A stretch of DNA of 64,000 nt from Methylobacter sp. (lineage in GTDB: Bacteria; Pseudomonadota; Gammaproteobacteria; Methylococcales; Methylomonadaceae), in contig JAUYMY010000006.1 in NCBI GenBank assembly GCA_030699385.1, positions 62,001 through 126,000 on the forward strand. Direction: 5' to 3'. Below are positions 15,014 through 24,403 of the stretch, piece by piece (the first letter of the stretch is position 1; the number at the start of each line of letters is the position of its first letter). The notes below the pieces were generated by a model, which worked only from the letters and a program-made list of their open reading frames with translations, was not told the origin of the DNA and made no database searches. The position numbers were made by a program, and so were the translations under genes.

Positions 15014-15990
15014 CGTTTGACCTCAAAAAATTTAACGCCCAGCAGAACCAGCAGCAACAAGGCCGCTACGCTGTAGCAGGTCGTCGACAAGTCCTGCCTG
15101 GGGATGCGTTCGACATAGTGCATCGGCAGGTTTTCCAAGCGGTTGATGTCGGCAATCGCCTGTTTTAACGCGTCCGGGCTTTCCGCTTCATAAGCTTGAT
15201 AGGGGCTGCCCAGTCCTTGAAAAAACTTGTGCAGGTACAGTTCGGGCATGGCCCCGGCGTTGTCGTCACGGCTGTCTTCAGGCTGATCGAAAATGCCGGG
15301 GCTGCCTGCGGTGCGCAGGAAAATCCAGTACAGGCGGACTTGTTGTTTTCTAAACCATTCGCGCAATTTCAGTTCGCTGTCGTGATCGATCGCCGCCGCG
15401 CCGTCCGAAACCAGCAATACGATACGCGAGCCGGTGACCGGTTGTTGTTCAAAAAACGAGATGGCCATCCCCAAGCCTTTGCTGACATGGGTAAAGCCCA
15501 GAGCCGGTGTCGCGGTCGCCGCAATCGCCGCCTGCACCGCGTTTTTGTTTTCGGTCAGCGGCATCACGAAGAGCGGCGAAGTGCTGTATTCCGCGACTCC
15601 GATCAAATCGGTTTGCCGTTGATTGACAAACTCGGTCAATAAGCGCCGCGCGGCTGTGGCTTTGGATTCATCCGAGCCGTTCGGTGCGCGTCCGGCGAAT
15701 GTGTTATCCATGCTGCTGCTGCGGTCCAGCAATAACACGATATGCGCGCCGTGGCCGATCCTCTCCCGGCTTTGTTCGGTGCGATGCAGGCCGGCGATGC
15801 CCAGCACTAATCCGGCTATTGCGGCCATTGCGCATAGCCGCAAACAGCAGACGACAAAAGCCGACAGCGTGTCCGCAGGTATCAACGCCGTCCACGGCGC
15901 TGGACTGGTGCGCATGCCGCTATTGAGCAGCGGCAACAGGGCCAATAACAGGCCGGTCAAAGCCCACGGGGTATTAACCGCCCAATTCAT
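15010..15990 (-). CDS. mxaC: MxaC, VWA-domain membrane protein
   Basis: 326 aa from ATG 15990 (MNWAVNTPWALTGLLLALLP), which overlaps the mxaA stop by 4 bases; the longer open frame upstream lies inside mxaA and is rejected. TM helices at about 9-24 and 42-66, VWA domain with a canonical MIDAS DRSSS, LVSDGAAAI strand, and a C-terminal TM helix. It acts with MxaA, K and L in calcium insertion into methanol dehydrogenase. Confidence 0.9.
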   Translation of the reverse strand: MNWAVNTPWALTGLLLALLPLLNSGMRTSPAPWTALIPADTLSAFVVCCLRLCAMAAIAGLVLGIAGLHRTEQSRERIGHGAHIVLLLDRSSSMDNTFAGRAPNGSDESKATAARRLLTEFVNQRQTDLIGVAEYSTSPLFVMPLTENKNAVQAAIAATATPALGFTHVSKGLGMAISFFEQQPVTGSRIVLLVSDGAAAIDHDSELKLREWFRKQQVRLYWIFLRTAGSPGIFDQPEDSRDDNAGAMPELYLHKFFQGLGSPYQAYEAESPDALKQAIADINRLENLPMHYVERIPRQDLSTTCYSVAALLLLVLLGVKFFEVKR

Positions 15991-16862
15991 CGGCTGCCCC
16001 GTTCGATTTTGCGGCATTGCTCGCAGAGCTCTTTTAGCTGTTGCAAATCCTGCGCGACAACAATCATGCCGTCGGAAAAAAAGTAACGATTGGAGTAGTT
16101 GAAAAACCAAAGCAATTGGGCGTTTATTTGCCGATACTGTGGGTTGTGCCGGTAAAATTCGCTCAAGCGGTTAGTAAACAGCGGCTGTCCGTTGAGGCTG
16201 TTCAAGGCCTGATGAACAACGGTCAAGGCTTGTTCCATGTCGGCTTTGGACAATCCCGCCAGTTTGCGTAATGCCCGCTTGAACACGGTTCGCCGCGGCA
16301 TATTGGGAAAATAGCCGTATAAATACCCCAGATAGGCCGCTATCAGTACGGCAACGCTCAGGCTGGCGGCCAAGCCGTACAAGGCCTGGGTGTCGGTCAA
16401 TAACGGCGGCGGGCTGTCGGGGCGCATGTATTCGCCCTGTTCGCTTTGGCGCACTACCAACTCTCTGAGCGGGGACAAGGTAAAAGTCCAGGCGGGGACG
16501 TTTTGGCCGATGCTTTTTTCGCCCTGGCTGAGCCGCACGGTAAAGCCGGGCAGGGTTAACGATTTAACCTCCAGCGGCGCGTAAAAAACCTGGTAGAGCA
16601 AGTCGATTTGATAACGTTGTCCGCTTTGTTTAACAGTGACCCGGTTTAGGTTCAGCCAGCGGTTGATTTGGCCTTTGGCCGGTAAGCTGCCGGGTTGCAA
16701 ACCGATGCCGGAACGGGTTTCGATCACGATGCGCTGGGGAATTTCATCGCCGTTAACGTAACCGAAGGGGCGGGGCGTTTCGACGTTAAAGTAACTGACC
16801 GGCTCGTCAATCGAGCCGGAACAGCCCAGCAGCGACAACGCCATGATTAACAGGATTCTCAT
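15987..16862 (-). CDS. mxaA: MxaA, methanol dehydrogenase calcium-insertion protein
   Basis: 291 aa. N-terminal signal with a possible lipobox (LSLLGCSG), a periplasmic beta-rich domain (about 25-150), a membrane helix at about 160-185 and a cytoplasmic tail rich in aromatic and basic residues. Matches MxaA in size and in position between mxaS and mxaC. Starts within the mxaS stop (4-base overlap) and overlaps mxaC by 4 bases, showing tight coupling of the S-A-C-K block. Confidence 0.88.
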   Translation of the reverse strand: MRILLIMALSLLGCSGSIDEPVSYFNVETPRPFGYVNGDEIPQRIVIETRSGIGLQPGSLPAKGQINRWLNLNRVTVKQSGQRYQIDLLYQVFYAPLEVKSLTLPGFTVRLSQGEKSIGQNVPAWTFTLSPLRELVVRQSEQGEYMRPDSPPPLLTDTQALYGLAASLSVAVLIAAYLGYLYGYFPNMPRRTVFKRALRKLAGLSKADMEQALTVVHQALNSLNGQPLFTNRLSEFYRHNPQYRQINAQLLWFFNYSNRYFFSDGMIVVAQDLQQLKELCEQCRKIERGSR

Positions 16863-17695
16863 GCGATCCTCTGCTGTAAATGACGATTAACGGTTTGGGT
16901 GCTGTAGCCTTCGGTAATAAACAAGGGTTCGCAGCCGAAGGCCCTGAACATGTGTTTCAAGTCGTGTTGGCGTTGCCGGTAGGCGGCGACTATTTTTTGC
17001 CGCAATGCCGGACGCATGAACAGCGTGCGGGTCGCATGGCTTTCCATGTCCTGGAAAGAAATCAGGCCCCAGTTGGGCAAGTCGGCGTATTCGTGCTGAT
17101 TCCACAACACCAGCGGGATCACGTCGTGAGCCTGTAGCGAGCCTAATACCGCACGCAGCTGAGGCAGCGGAAAATGGCAGTCGGACAACAAAAACACCAG
17201 TGAGCGTTCGGCGGGCAGAAAGGCTGCGGCATTTTGCAGTCCGTTTGCGTTGCCGCTAAAGCTAAGATGTTCCAGTTGTGTTGCCAGGGCCGACACCCGT
17301 CCCAAGTGCTGACCGGCGGGAAGCAACCAGCGCTGCTCGATACGCTCGGTGCAGCCGATAAAGCCGAATTTGTCGCCGTAAGCGAAGGCCGAATGGGCGG
17401 CGGTCAATAAAAAACGGAGCAGGGTTTGTTGTTTGTCGGCATAGCCCATCGAGGCCGACATATCGGCAAGCAGATAGACGTTGACGCTGCTTTGCTGTTG
17501 ATAGACGCGCACCCGATACGACGAAAACGGGTCGAGTACGCTGGCGCGTAAGTCTATGCGTCTGGGGTCGGGGCTGGCGATAAGCGGCTCATGGCGCTTG
17601 AACAGCTGCCCGGCGCCGATCATTTGTCCGGGATGAGCGCCCGGATAAACGGAACTTGATTGCCAGGGTAATCGATAATGTAGCGTTTCGGTCAT
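16859..17695 (-). CDS. mxaS: MxaS, DUF58/VWA-like protein
   Basis: 278 aa, soluble. A DUF58-type N-terminus (DPRRIDLRASVLDPFSSYRVR) leads to a MIDAS-like D78-M-S-A-S, then FLLSDCHFPLPQL. DUF58 proteins partner with MoxR ATPases, and mxaR is next upstream, as in other methylotrophs. Together they probably act as a chaperone-like pair in methanol dehydrogenase maturation. Confidence 0.9.
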   Translation of the reverse strand: MTETLHYRLPWQSSSVYPGAHPGQMIGAGQLFKRHEPLIASPDPRRIDLRASVLDPFSSYRVRVYQQQSSVNVYLLADMSASMGYADKQQTLLRFLLTAAHSAFAYGDKFGFIGCTERIEQRWLLPAGQHLGRVSALATQLEHLSFSGNANGLQNAAAFLPAERSLVFLLSDCHFPLPQLRAVLGSLQAHDVIPLVLWNQHEYADLPNWGLISFQDMESHATRTLFMRPALRQKIVAAYRQRQHDLKHMFRAFGCEPLFITEGYSTQTVNRHLQQRIA

Positions 17696-17734
17696 GGGTT
17701 TTTACGGTATTTTTCTTGTTTTATGCGTCAAGGC

Positions 17735-17812
17735 GTGTAGGTTGGGTTAGCGATAGCGTAACCCAACATATTCGTAGTGTTGTCGGGTTACGTTGCACTA
17801 ACCCGACCTACA
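17735..17812. repeat. Paired hairpins of the gtaggttgggttagcg family
   Basis: Two adjacent hairpins (gttgggtta...taacccaac and gtcgggtta...taacccgac) sit between mxaR and mxaS, and the outer words tgtaggt/acctaca also pair. A related copy lies at 29132-29181. Typical dispersed palindromic element. Confidence 0.8.
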
Positions 17813-17813
17813 T

Positions 17814-18830
17814 TCAAGGCGCGGCCACCTGGTTCAAAATACCCTGGATCAGTTCGGGCAACAGCTGTTCTTTTCTATAGGCGTACATCGGGTTTAAAAA
17901 CAGCCGATGCGTCATGCAGGCCGGAAAAACCGCTTGCAAATCTTCCGGCAACACATGATCCCGGTGTTCCAGCCATGCGCGGGTTTTGGCGGCGCGGATC
18001 AAGTAACTCATGCCGCGCGGACTGGCTCCGGCCATTAACAATTGCGGCATTTCGACATCGGTCAGTTGCACGCCGTATTGCTGCGGCCGATGCGTGGCTT
18101 TCCATAAACCCAACGCGTAAGCATGGAGTTTGGGGCTGGTCTGTATGCGTTGCTGCACCGTTTGCGCCAGTTCATTGAGCCGGTAGTAAATGCCGCTGCT
18201 GGAAACACCGGCGATAAGCCGGTCGGTGTCATGAAAGCGCGGATTGAACATCAGTTCGTCCAGCTCGGTATCGCCTCTGGGCATATCGATGTTGATTTCC
18301 ATCATAAAGCGGTCTTTGGCGGCGGCGGGCAGCTCGAAGGTTTCTTCCTTCTCGACGCGGTTGCGGTCGGCAAAAACCTGGATGTGCGGGAAATGATAGT
18401 CGCGGTTAAAAGCGTTGATGCTGCGCTCGGCCATTGCCCTTAACAGCAAGGCATGGACTTGCGGACGGGCGCGGTTGATTTCGTTGAAGAAGAAAGTGGC
18501 GAGCGTGTCGCCGTGTTTCAGCAAAGGTCCCGGATCGACGCACGGACGGCCTTGGCCGTTTAAATAGGTGTAATAAATCAAGTCGGCGGGCATCAGGTCA
18601 ATCGTGCCTTCAATGCGTTGGTAATCGCCGCCCAAGCCTTGGGCAACCGCCCTTAGCAGCGTAGTCTTGCCGACGCCGACATTGCCTTCCAGCAACACAT
18701 GGCCTCTGGCAAAAACGGCCAGGACGATATGCCTGACGGCGGGTTGAAGACCGATAACGGTTTGATTGATTTGTTGTTCGAACTGTAACGCTTGTTCGCG
18801 CCAGTCGCTAAGTTGGGTGTCTGTGTTCAT
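17814..18830 (-). CDS. mxaR: MxaR, MoxR-family AAA+ ATPase
   Basis: 338 aa. Walker A GNVGVGKT at 50-57, Walker-B-like FFNEINRA, sensor segments RDYHFPHIQVFADRNRVE and a C-terminal lid with SPRGMSYLIRAAKTRAWL. MoxR ATPases work with VWA/DUF58 proteins (here MxaS, C, L) to remodel or load cofactors into partner proteins. The first gene of the second mxa sub-block: a 227-base gap separates it from mxaI. Confidence 0.93.
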   Translation of the reverse strand: MNTDTQLSDWREQALQFEQQINQTVIGLQPAVRHIVLAVFARGHVLLEGNVGVGKTTLLRAVAQGLGGDYQRIEGTIDLMPADLIYYTYLNGQGRPCVDPGPLLKHGDTLATFFFNEINRARPQVHALLLRAMAERSINAFNRDYHFPHIQVFADRNRVEKEETFELPAAAKDRFMMEINIDMPRGDTELDELMFNPRFHDTDRLIAGVSSSGIYYRLNELAQTVQQRIQTSPKLHAYALGLWKATHRPQQYGVQLTDVEMPQLLMAGASPRGMSYLIRAAKTRAWLEHRDHVLPEDLQAVFPACMTHRLFLNPMYAYRKEQLLPELIQGILNQVAAP

Positions 18831-18883
18831 TGACTTTGTAAAAAACTTCGTAACTATTCAGCGTATGCAAACTATGATTAATG

Positions 18884-18954
18884 GAACACGGATGACACGA
18901 ATTTGACCGATAAACACAGATAAAAATCCGTTCAAACCCGTTTAATCCGTGTTC
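18884..18954. repeat. Inverted repeat between mxaI and mxaR
   Basis: gaacacggat (18884-18893) and atccgtgttc (18945-18954) are exact inverses, with acacgaat-like words between. It is one of several palindromic elements in this genome and may lower expression of mxaR onward relative to mxaFJGI. Confidence 0.6.
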
Positions 18955-19057
18955 TATTTTCAAATCCAAACAATACACATAGTAAAAAAAGGGCATAAGA
19001 TACAAACAGGCTCACAAGGGGGAGAAAGGCGCGATATATCTATGCCCAAAACAATGG

Positions 19058-19342
19058 CTATTCGATGTCGTCTACGTCATAAACAAACTTGCCGGTTTTG
19101 GCTAAATGTTCCTGGCGTTTTTTATTGCGCTCTTCCATTTCTATAACCGATTGGGCCTGTTTATTCAGTTCGTTGACATCGTGTTTCGGGTCATACTTGC
19201 TGCCCGCCACTTTTTCCGGGTAGCCCGGCTTGGGTTCCCAGCAAACGCCCGGTTCGCTGCAATTTTGACCGTCGTAAGCGATGGCTGAATAGGACAGCGC
19301 CGCCAACACGACACCTGCATTCATTAAAAGCATTTTTTTCAT
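19058..19342 (-). CDS. mxaI: MxaI, methanol dehydrogenase small (beta) subunit
   Basis: 94 aa with a signal peptide (MKKMLLMNAGVVLAALSYSA). The mature part begins YDGQNCSEPGVCWEPKPGYP with the two cysteines that form the conserved disulfide, then a long Lys/Glu-rich helix (ELNKQAQSVIEMEERNKKRQ). This is the canonical beta subunit of the Ca-type alpha2-beta2 methanol dehydrogenase. It is 13 bases after mxaG. Confidence 0.97.
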   Translation of the reverse strand: MKKMLLMNAGVVLAALSYSAIAYDGQNCSEPGVCWEPKPGYPEKVAGSKYDPKHDVNELNKQAQSVIEMEERNKKRQEHLAKTGKFVYDVDDIE

Positions 19343-19355
19343 CTGTGTTTCCTCT

Positions 19356-19829
19356 CTATTTTAACCATTTGGCTTTTTTAGGATTACCTGTGTAGATGTC
19401 CCGTATCCAGGACATGATCATTAGCATTTCATCGGTTGATAGATTGACGTATTGCGGCCCCATCATGCCGTTGGCGCCGCCAAACAAGATTTCAAACAAG
19501 CCCTGATCGGTAGCGGCGGACGGATAGGTCCAGTAATCGTCCGCCAGTCCGGGCCCCAATTTACCTTCGGCTTCGTGGCCGTGGCAGCCGGAGCAGGCGG
19601 TCAAATAAAGGTCATGACCCTTTTGTATGATTTCCTTATTACCGTTGTAAGGGTTCTTGCCCGTTTCCTTAAACTGATTGAAAACGGCTTCGTTACCGCC
19701 CGATTTGGCGACGCTCATATCCAGCGGCGCGCCGGTAATGGCATTGCGAAAAGTTATTTCCGCCAAGGCTACCGAGCTGATCAACGCAAGGCTGACCGCC
19801 GATACGGCTAATAATTTATTTTTTTTCAT
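19356..19829 (-). CDS. mxaG: MxaG, cytochrome cL (electron acceptor of methanol dehydrogenase)
   Basis: 157 aa with signal peptide to about residue 23. One heme c site C79-S-G-C-H83, and candidate distal Met within GANGMMGPQYVNL. The C-terminal MIMSWIRDIYTGNPKKAKWL is typical. It accepts electrons from PQQ in MxaF in the periplasm and passes them to a class I cytochrome c. Lies between mxaJ and mxaI as usual. Confidence 0.96.
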   Translation of the reverse strand: MKKNKLLAVSAVSLALISSVALAEITFRNAITGAPLDMSVAKSGGNEAVFNQFKETGKNPYNGNKEIIQKGHDLYLTACSGCHGHEAEGKLGPGLADDYWTYPSAATDQGLFEILFGGANGMMGPQYVNLSTDEMLMIMSWIRDIYTGNPKKAKWLK

Positions 19830-19853
19830 GTTAAAACCTATTTTTTGTAATTT

Positions 19854-20708
19854 TTAAGGCGCATCAGGTTCGTCAACTAACGGTATGCCCTCTTCTTCCA
19901 GTAACTCGGTTATGTCATCTTCATTGTCTTCAATAACCTTGTTCAACTGAGCCAGTAACGTGGGATCGTTTTTGCGAACGCCCATTGATGTGCTGAAATG
20001 AAAATCGACTTTTTGCCCGTCTGCACGGACGTTGTTGTCAGGAATCAGCGTCATCGTTAGCGGTGTGGCCGAGGCTTTGACATAACGTGCGGCAGACGGC
20101 CCCCAAAGAGCGGCAATCTCGGCATGGCCGGATGAAATCTCGGAGACCAGCTTCGATGCCTCGTATTTAATATACTGATTACGTTTGGATTTAAAGCCGA
20201 CCAATTCCTGCGAATAATTGAACATATCGTTATAACGCCCGATAGCCCGCATCATCACTTCGGGCGGCGTACCGGGCACAACAGCAATGCGCTGCGCCTT
20301 GCGTAAAACCTCGCTGTCCCAGCTCTCCAAATCCAGTTTGTCGGCTTCGCGCGAAATGAAAACATAGCCGGAGCGGTAATAAGGCCGGGTGGTCAAAACG
20401 CGGGAATCACCCTTATCAACGCCTATCACTACATCGCACAGCCCTTTATCCAACGTGTCCCTTATGTAATAACGCGGGTCGCTCCAATTTAGATATTTGA
20501 CTTTTCTGCCCAGCGCCTTGCCGACCAGTTCCGCCAATTTATTCTCGAAGCCTTCGCCTGCCTTATTGGAATAAGGCATTTCGTTTTCTGCGGCGCAGAC
20601 TTTTAGCGCTTTGTTTTCTTCGGCCTGGGCTTGGGGAAATGCCAAACCTGTCCCCAAACACAAAACCGTTATGAAAAACTTGTTTATCTGCATAGTTACT
20701 CTCATCAA
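19854..20708 (-). CDS. mxaJ: MxaJ, periplasmic solute-binding-like protein
   Basis: 284 aa with an N-terminal signal (ending about AQA at residue 29). Bilobed extracellular solute-binding fold: KVCAAENEMPYSNKAGEGFENKLAELV, then DVVIGVDKGD and MTLIPDNN. MxaJ is required for active methanol dehydrogenase and may deliver a factor to MxaF or help assembly. The acidic C-terminus (ELLEEEGIPLVDEPDAP) is notable. Immediately after mxaF. Confidence 0.93.
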   Translation of the reverse strand: MMRVTMQINKFFITVLCLGTGLAFPQAQAEENKALKVCAAENEMPYSNKAGEGFENKLAELVGKALGRKVKYLNWSDPRYYIRDTLDKGLCDVVIGVDKGDSRVLTTRPYYRSGYVFISREADKLDLESWDSEVLRKAQRIAVVPGTPPEVMMRAIGRYNDMFNYSQELVGFKSKRNQYIKYEASKLVSEISSGHAEIAALWGPSAARYVKASATPLTMTLIPDNNVRADGQKVDFHFSTSMGVRKNDPTLLAQLNKVIEDNEDDITELLEEEGIPLVDEPDAP

Positions 20709-20752
20709 TGCCGGTTTAAATAGGCGCGGAAAAATCCGCGCCTGTATGTAGT

Positions 20753-22567
20753 TTAATAACCCAATGCAAAGACCATCACGCCGCCGCCTTGCTGCGTGTA
20801 GTGAGCCAGTTCTTTAAACGCACCGACCGCGCCCAATCCCGCAGTAGGGTCCTGCAAGTCGAACACTAAACCAACACCGGGCCAACCGCCGACACCGTAG
20901 TAAATCGCCACGTATTGCTTGCCTTTATGTCCGAAGGTAATCGGATGGCCGATAACGCCGGAAGGCAGTTTGAATTTCCATAATTCCTTGCCGTTCCGTG
21001 AATCCAACGCTTTGATATAACCGTCCAAGGTGCCGTAGAAAACCAGGTCGCCTGCGGTTGCGGTGGTGCCGCCCCAGACTGCGAATTTTTCCTGAATTTC
21101 CCATTCGAATTTACCGGTCACGGAGTTCATCGCTTTAACTTGGCCCAAGGTGCCTTTAGGCCCCGGATACATGTTCAGCGTCGCGCCGACAAAGAATTGG
21201 CCTGCGCGGTAAGGCAGCATGAACGGTTCCCAGTCCATGCAGATATGGTTGGTGCCCATGAAGAACAGTTTTTTGTTCGGATCGTAAGATTCGATACCCT
21301 GGTTGTGATAGCCCATTGCGGATGGGCAAATGCCTTTGGCTTCATGATCCATGTGGGTCGAAAACTCGGGATCGCGAATCGGCAGGCCGGTTTTCAGGTC
21401 GACTTTTTTAACCCAGTTGACGGTATCGTCGATTTTAAACGCGTTGACCAAATCGCCGTTTTCACGGTTCAGGGTATAAACCAGACCGTTGCGGTCGGGG
21501 TGGGTCAGCAGTTTGGTCATTTTGCCGTCAACCAGCTGCTCGGATAAGCCCATGTAGTTGACGCCGGCGTAGTCCCATTCGTCGTGAGGCGTTTTTTGAT
21601 AGCCGAATTTCGCTTCGCCGGTGTTGATGTCGCGGCCCCAGATGGTCATCGTCCATTTGTTGTCGCCAGGGCGCATGGTTTCATTCCACGGCGCGGGGTT
21701 GCCTGAGCCGTAATAGAGCATATCCAGGTCAGGATCGAACGCATACCAGCCCCAGTTGGTGCCGCCACCGATTTTCCAGGCATCGCCTTCCCAGGTTTTA
21801 AGACCCAAGCCGAATTGGCCGTAATGCGGGTTGGCGCTGTTAAAATCCTTTGAGAGTTTTATATCTTCATCAGGGCCGGTGGCGTAAACGCGCCATGCTT
21901 GCTTGCCGTCTTTAATGTTATAGGCGGTGGCATAACCTCTTACGCCCAGTTCCGCGCCCGAGCTGCCGACGATGACTTTGTCCTTAGCCACAAACGGCGC
22001 GACGGTCAGCGTGGAACCCATCGCGATGTCGGAGTTTTCCATTTTCCACAACAACTCGCCGGTCTTGGCGTTTAACGCGACGATATGGCCGTCCAGTTGA
22101 TTCTGGAAAATAGTCGCCGGATAACCGTCACCGGCGGGCGCGTAGGCCAAGCCCCGATTGACCACGTCGCAACAGGCTACCGCGCGGGCGGCCGGGTTTT
22201 GTTTGGGTTTGTATTCCCATAGAATTTTGCCCGGCTGATCCAGGTCGATCGCGAAAATGTTGTTAGGGAACGGCGTATGCACATACATGATGCCGTCAAT
22301 AACCAGCGGTCCGCCTTCATGCCCGTTCAGCACGCCCGTAGAAAACGACCAGACCGGCTGTAGATGCTGGACGTTGTGCGCGTTAATCTGCGTCATTTCG
22401 CTAAAGTGGGTTGCGCCGTAGTCTTTGGTCTGCATGGCCCAGTTAGTATCTTCTTTTGACAGTCTGTCCAGGGCTTTGTTGGCCTGTGCCGGTATCGAAA
22501 CCGACAATAAGGCGCCGCTACAGACAGCGGATGCGACAGCGGTGCGGGTGAATTTGGAAATCCGCAT
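20753..22567 (-). CDS. mxaF: MxaF, PQQ methanol dehydrogenase large (alpha) subunit, calcium type
   Basis: 604 aa; signal peptide to about residue 29 (IPAQA). Eight-bladed propeller. The vicinal disulfide Cys132-Cys133 ([11 protein letters not shown]) that stacks on PQQ is present, as are GSGNPAPWN and the catalytic segment [12 protein letters not shown] with Asp332. The residue two after this Asp is Ala334; lanthanide enzymes (XoxF) carry Asp there, so this is the calcium-dependent MxaF. With MxaI it oxidises methanol to formaldehyde in the periplasm. A strong GGAGG site precedes the ATG. It heads the cluster mxaFJGI. Confidence 0.98.
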   Translation of the reverse strand: MRISKFTRTAVASAVCSGALLSVSIPAQANKALDRLSKEDTNWAMQTKDYGATHFSEMTQINAHNVQHLQPVWSFSTGVLNGHEGGPLVIDGIMYVHTPFPNNIFAIDLDQPGKILWEYKPKQNPAARAVACCDVVNRGLAYAPAGDGYPATIFQNQLDGHIVALNAKTGELLWKMENSDIAMGSTLTVAPFVAKDKVIVGSSGAELGVRGYATAYNIKDGKQAWRVYATGPDEDIKLSKDFNSANPHYGQFGLGLKTWEGDAWKIGGGTNWGWYAFDPDLDMLYYGSGNPAPWNETMRPGDNKWTMTIWGRDINTGEAKFGYQKTPHDEWDYAGVNYMGLSEQLVDGKMTKLLTHPDRNGLVYTLNRENGDLVNAFKIDDTVNWVKKVDLKTGLPIRDPEFSTHMDHEAKGICPSAMGYHNQGIESYDPNKKLFFMGTNHICMDWEPFMLPYRAGQFFVGATLNMYPGPKGTLGQVKAMNSVTGKFEWEIQEKFAVWGGTTATAGDLVFYGTLDGYIKALDSRNGKELWKFKLPSGVIGHPITFGHKGKQYVAIYYGVGGWPGVGLVFDLQDPTAGLGAVGAFKELAHYTQQGGGVMVFALGY

Positions 22568-22597
22568 AGTTCCTCCAGGGGTTATGGTTGTTGTACT

Positions 22598-22625
22598 TAT
22601 ATAAAGCCAAGCCCGTGCGTATCAA
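22598..22625 (-). promoter_or_regulatory. Candidate sigma-70-type promoter of mxaF
   Basis: On the minus strand TTGATA (22625-22620) is followed after 16 bases by TATATA (22603-22598), about 30 bases before the mxaF start codon. This is a reasonable housekeeping promoter match by eye; the leader would be short. Other promoters further upstream are possible. Confidence 0.4.
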
Positions 22626-22888
22626 TAAAGGTTAAGTAAGGTAACCCGCTTTCTTGATCAAAACGTTTGCAATGCTTCATTGAGCGGCAGGGCTGAGCAG
22701 GCGCCCATAGTACGGGAGCGGTTGCTTGCAGCGTTACGGAATAAGCCCGGAAATCGGCGGGAAAAATCCCGGAATAAAGCCAGAAAACTTCCTGCGCGAT
22801 TAGGCGGGATAAAACGGGAAAAGCTCCTATCGATTTGGCGCTTACAAACAGGCATGATGACTGTTTTGACAGGCTATGGAGCGAAGTA
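22626..22888. other. Regulatory gap between mxaF and the divergent response regulator
   Basis: Most of the 321-base gap between the two start codons (22568-22888). It has repeated cgggaaaa/cccgga words (about 22746-22825) that could be regulator sites shared by mxaF and the divergent gene, but no clear dyad was found. Plus-strand frames in it have no family similarity. Confidence 0.4.
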
Positions 22889-23545
22889 GTGGCGGGTAAA
22901 ATCAGTGTGTTATTGGTCGATGACCATGCGGTGGTGCGAACAGGTTACAAAGCCTATCTTTCTTTGTCCGATAAAATCGGACAAATTTATGAGGCGGATC
23001 GGGGCGAAACGGCTTGTCAACTATACAGCCAACATCAACCTGACATTGTGGTGATGGATTTGTCGATGCCGGGCATAGGCGGCTTTGAGAGCATCAGGCG
23101 GCTGATTAACCGTGATCCGCACTGCAAGATTCTGGTCTTCAGCATTCACAATGAACTGGTCTATGTGACTCGGGCGCTTGCGGCAGGCGCCAAAGGCTAT
23201 ATCACTAAAAGCAGCGTGCCGGAAACGCTGGTCACTGCAGTGTATAAAATTGCCCGGGGCGGTACTTATGTCGACCCTGAAATTGCCCAAAAACTGGCCG
23301 TTTCGATGACAGGCGAACAGAGCGAAGCGGAAAAAATCAAGCTGCTTTCGCCAAGAGAATTTGACGTATTCTGTTTGTTGGCGAACGGTTACAGCGTCAG
23401 AAAAGCAGCGGAAAAACTGTGCTTGAGTTACAAAACGGTATGCAACCACGGTACTGTCATCAAAGAAAAAATGGGCGCGGAAACGCTGGCCGAGCTGACC
23501 TTGCTGGCAAGCCGACAAGGTCTTATTGAAGCACGCGAGAATTAA
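22889..23545 (+). CDS. mxaB: LuxR-family response regulator, probable MxaB
   Basis: 218 aa from GTG 22889 (VAGKISVLLVDDH), chosen because a GGAG site precedes it and it aligns with the start of the paralogue at 10095-10727; the longer upstream frame lacks support. Receiver with Asp57 (VVMDLSMPG), Lys in YITKSSVP, and a C-terminal LuxR helix-turn-helix (LSPREFDVFCLLANGYSVRKAAE). An orphan LuxR-type regulator called MxaB lies beside mxaF in gammaproteobacterial methanotrophs and activates the operon; position and family fit that here. It has no kinase beside it; the kinase at 10724-12040 is a possible partner. Confidence 0.75.
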   Translation: MAGKISVLLVDDHAVVRTGYKAYLSLSDKIGQIYEADRGETACQLYSQHQPDIVVMDLSMPGIGGFESIRRLINRDPHCKILVFSIHNELVYVTRALAAGAKGYITKSSVPETLVTAVYKIARGGTYVDPEIAQKLAVSMTGEQSEAEKIKLLSPREFDVFCLLANGYSVRKAAEKLCLSYKTVCNHGTVIKEKMGAETLAELTLLASRQGLIEAREN

Positions 23546-23547
23546 TC

Positions 23548-23590
23548 TGCAAATGATAAAAGGCGAAAGGGGCAATTCACCTTTCACATC
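23548..23590. terminator. Candidate bidirectional terminator between mxaB and mxaD
   Basis: gcgaaagggg and cacctttcac pair imperfectly (8 of 10) around a short loop, with atgat/atcat at the base and tattttt on the plus strand, in the 46-base gap between convergent genes. Confidence 0.4.
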
Positions 23591-23591
23591 A

Positions 23592-24122
23592 TTATTTTTC
23601 CAGCTTTTGTTTTAACCCCGCCAAACCGTTGTTAAAAAATGCATTCATTGCTTTAACCGCCGCTTCATCATTCAATTTTTCAGGCGGCGTATTGCCGGTA
23701 TCGCCACGGTAAAAACGGCTTTTTAGGGTAACCACACTGGTGCCGGCATCGTCCCCTGCAGTCACCTGAAGGTTGATGGTGTACGAACTGGCCGGAAATA
23801 TCGTTATATTTTCGGTTTTAAGCCGGTAATTGTATTCATGATCCTTATCACTGTAATAATCCAGGCTTTCCACCAGTTGCCCGTCATTTTGCAGGGTAAG
23901 GGTTCGGGTACCGTCGGAGGCATTGACGCCATCACCTGAACTGGCTTTGACATCAGGATGCCAGTCGGCAATGGCGTCAAATTGCTTGACTGCATTCCAG
24001 ACGGCATCAACCGAAGCGTTAATTGTGATGCTTTCTTTGGCTTTTTGCGGAGTGGGGCCGTGGGCAAGGGAGGCTATGGGGAATGATAGGAAACTCAACA
24101 TTATTAGGATTAAACGGTTCAT
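23592..24122 (-). CDS. mxaD: MxaD, periplasmic SRPBCC-type protein
   Basis: 176 aa with a signal peptide (MNRLILIMLSFLSFPIASLA). The mature part begins ESITINASVDAVWNAVKQFD, the start of the polyketide cyclase/START-like fold, followed by ADWHPDVKAS. MxaD stimulates electron transfer from methanol dehydrogenase to cytochrome cL in Methylobacterium. Usually encoded at the end of mxaRSACKLD; here it is separate and convergent with mxaB. Confidence 0.88.
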   Translation of the reverse strand: MNRLILIMLSFLSFPIASLAHGPTPQKAKESITINASVDAVWNAVKQFDAIADWHPDVKASSGDGVNASDGTRTLTLQNDGQLVESLDYYSDKDHEYNYRLKTENITIFPASSYTINLQVTAGDDAGTSVVTLKSRFYRGDTGNTPPEKLNDEAAVKAMNAFFNNGLAGLKQKLEK

Positions 24123-24403
24123 GTCATTAATGCCATTAATTAAAATGGCCTATTATTCATAAAACCGTGCGAAAGGTATCGGGTAACTTTCCTGATGATG
24201 ACAGGGAAAATTTCGTTTTTTTCAAAATTGTTTATAAGATTGGAAACGCTCACAGCAACGATTCCAGAGACACATTTTTCCGGTTTTTAGCTTAGCGGCC
24301 AGCCCTGATATGTGATACAACATGCCCCTGCTGTTGCCCTAACGGGAAAAGAAACAAGGCATCGACTTTTGCTTGAAATATCATACAACCACCGGATAAC
24401 ACT

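Noticed and set aside
15991-16110. N-terminal extension of mxaC
   Set aside because: It lies inside mxaA in another frame; the 4-base overlap start at 15990 fits the family start and operon style.
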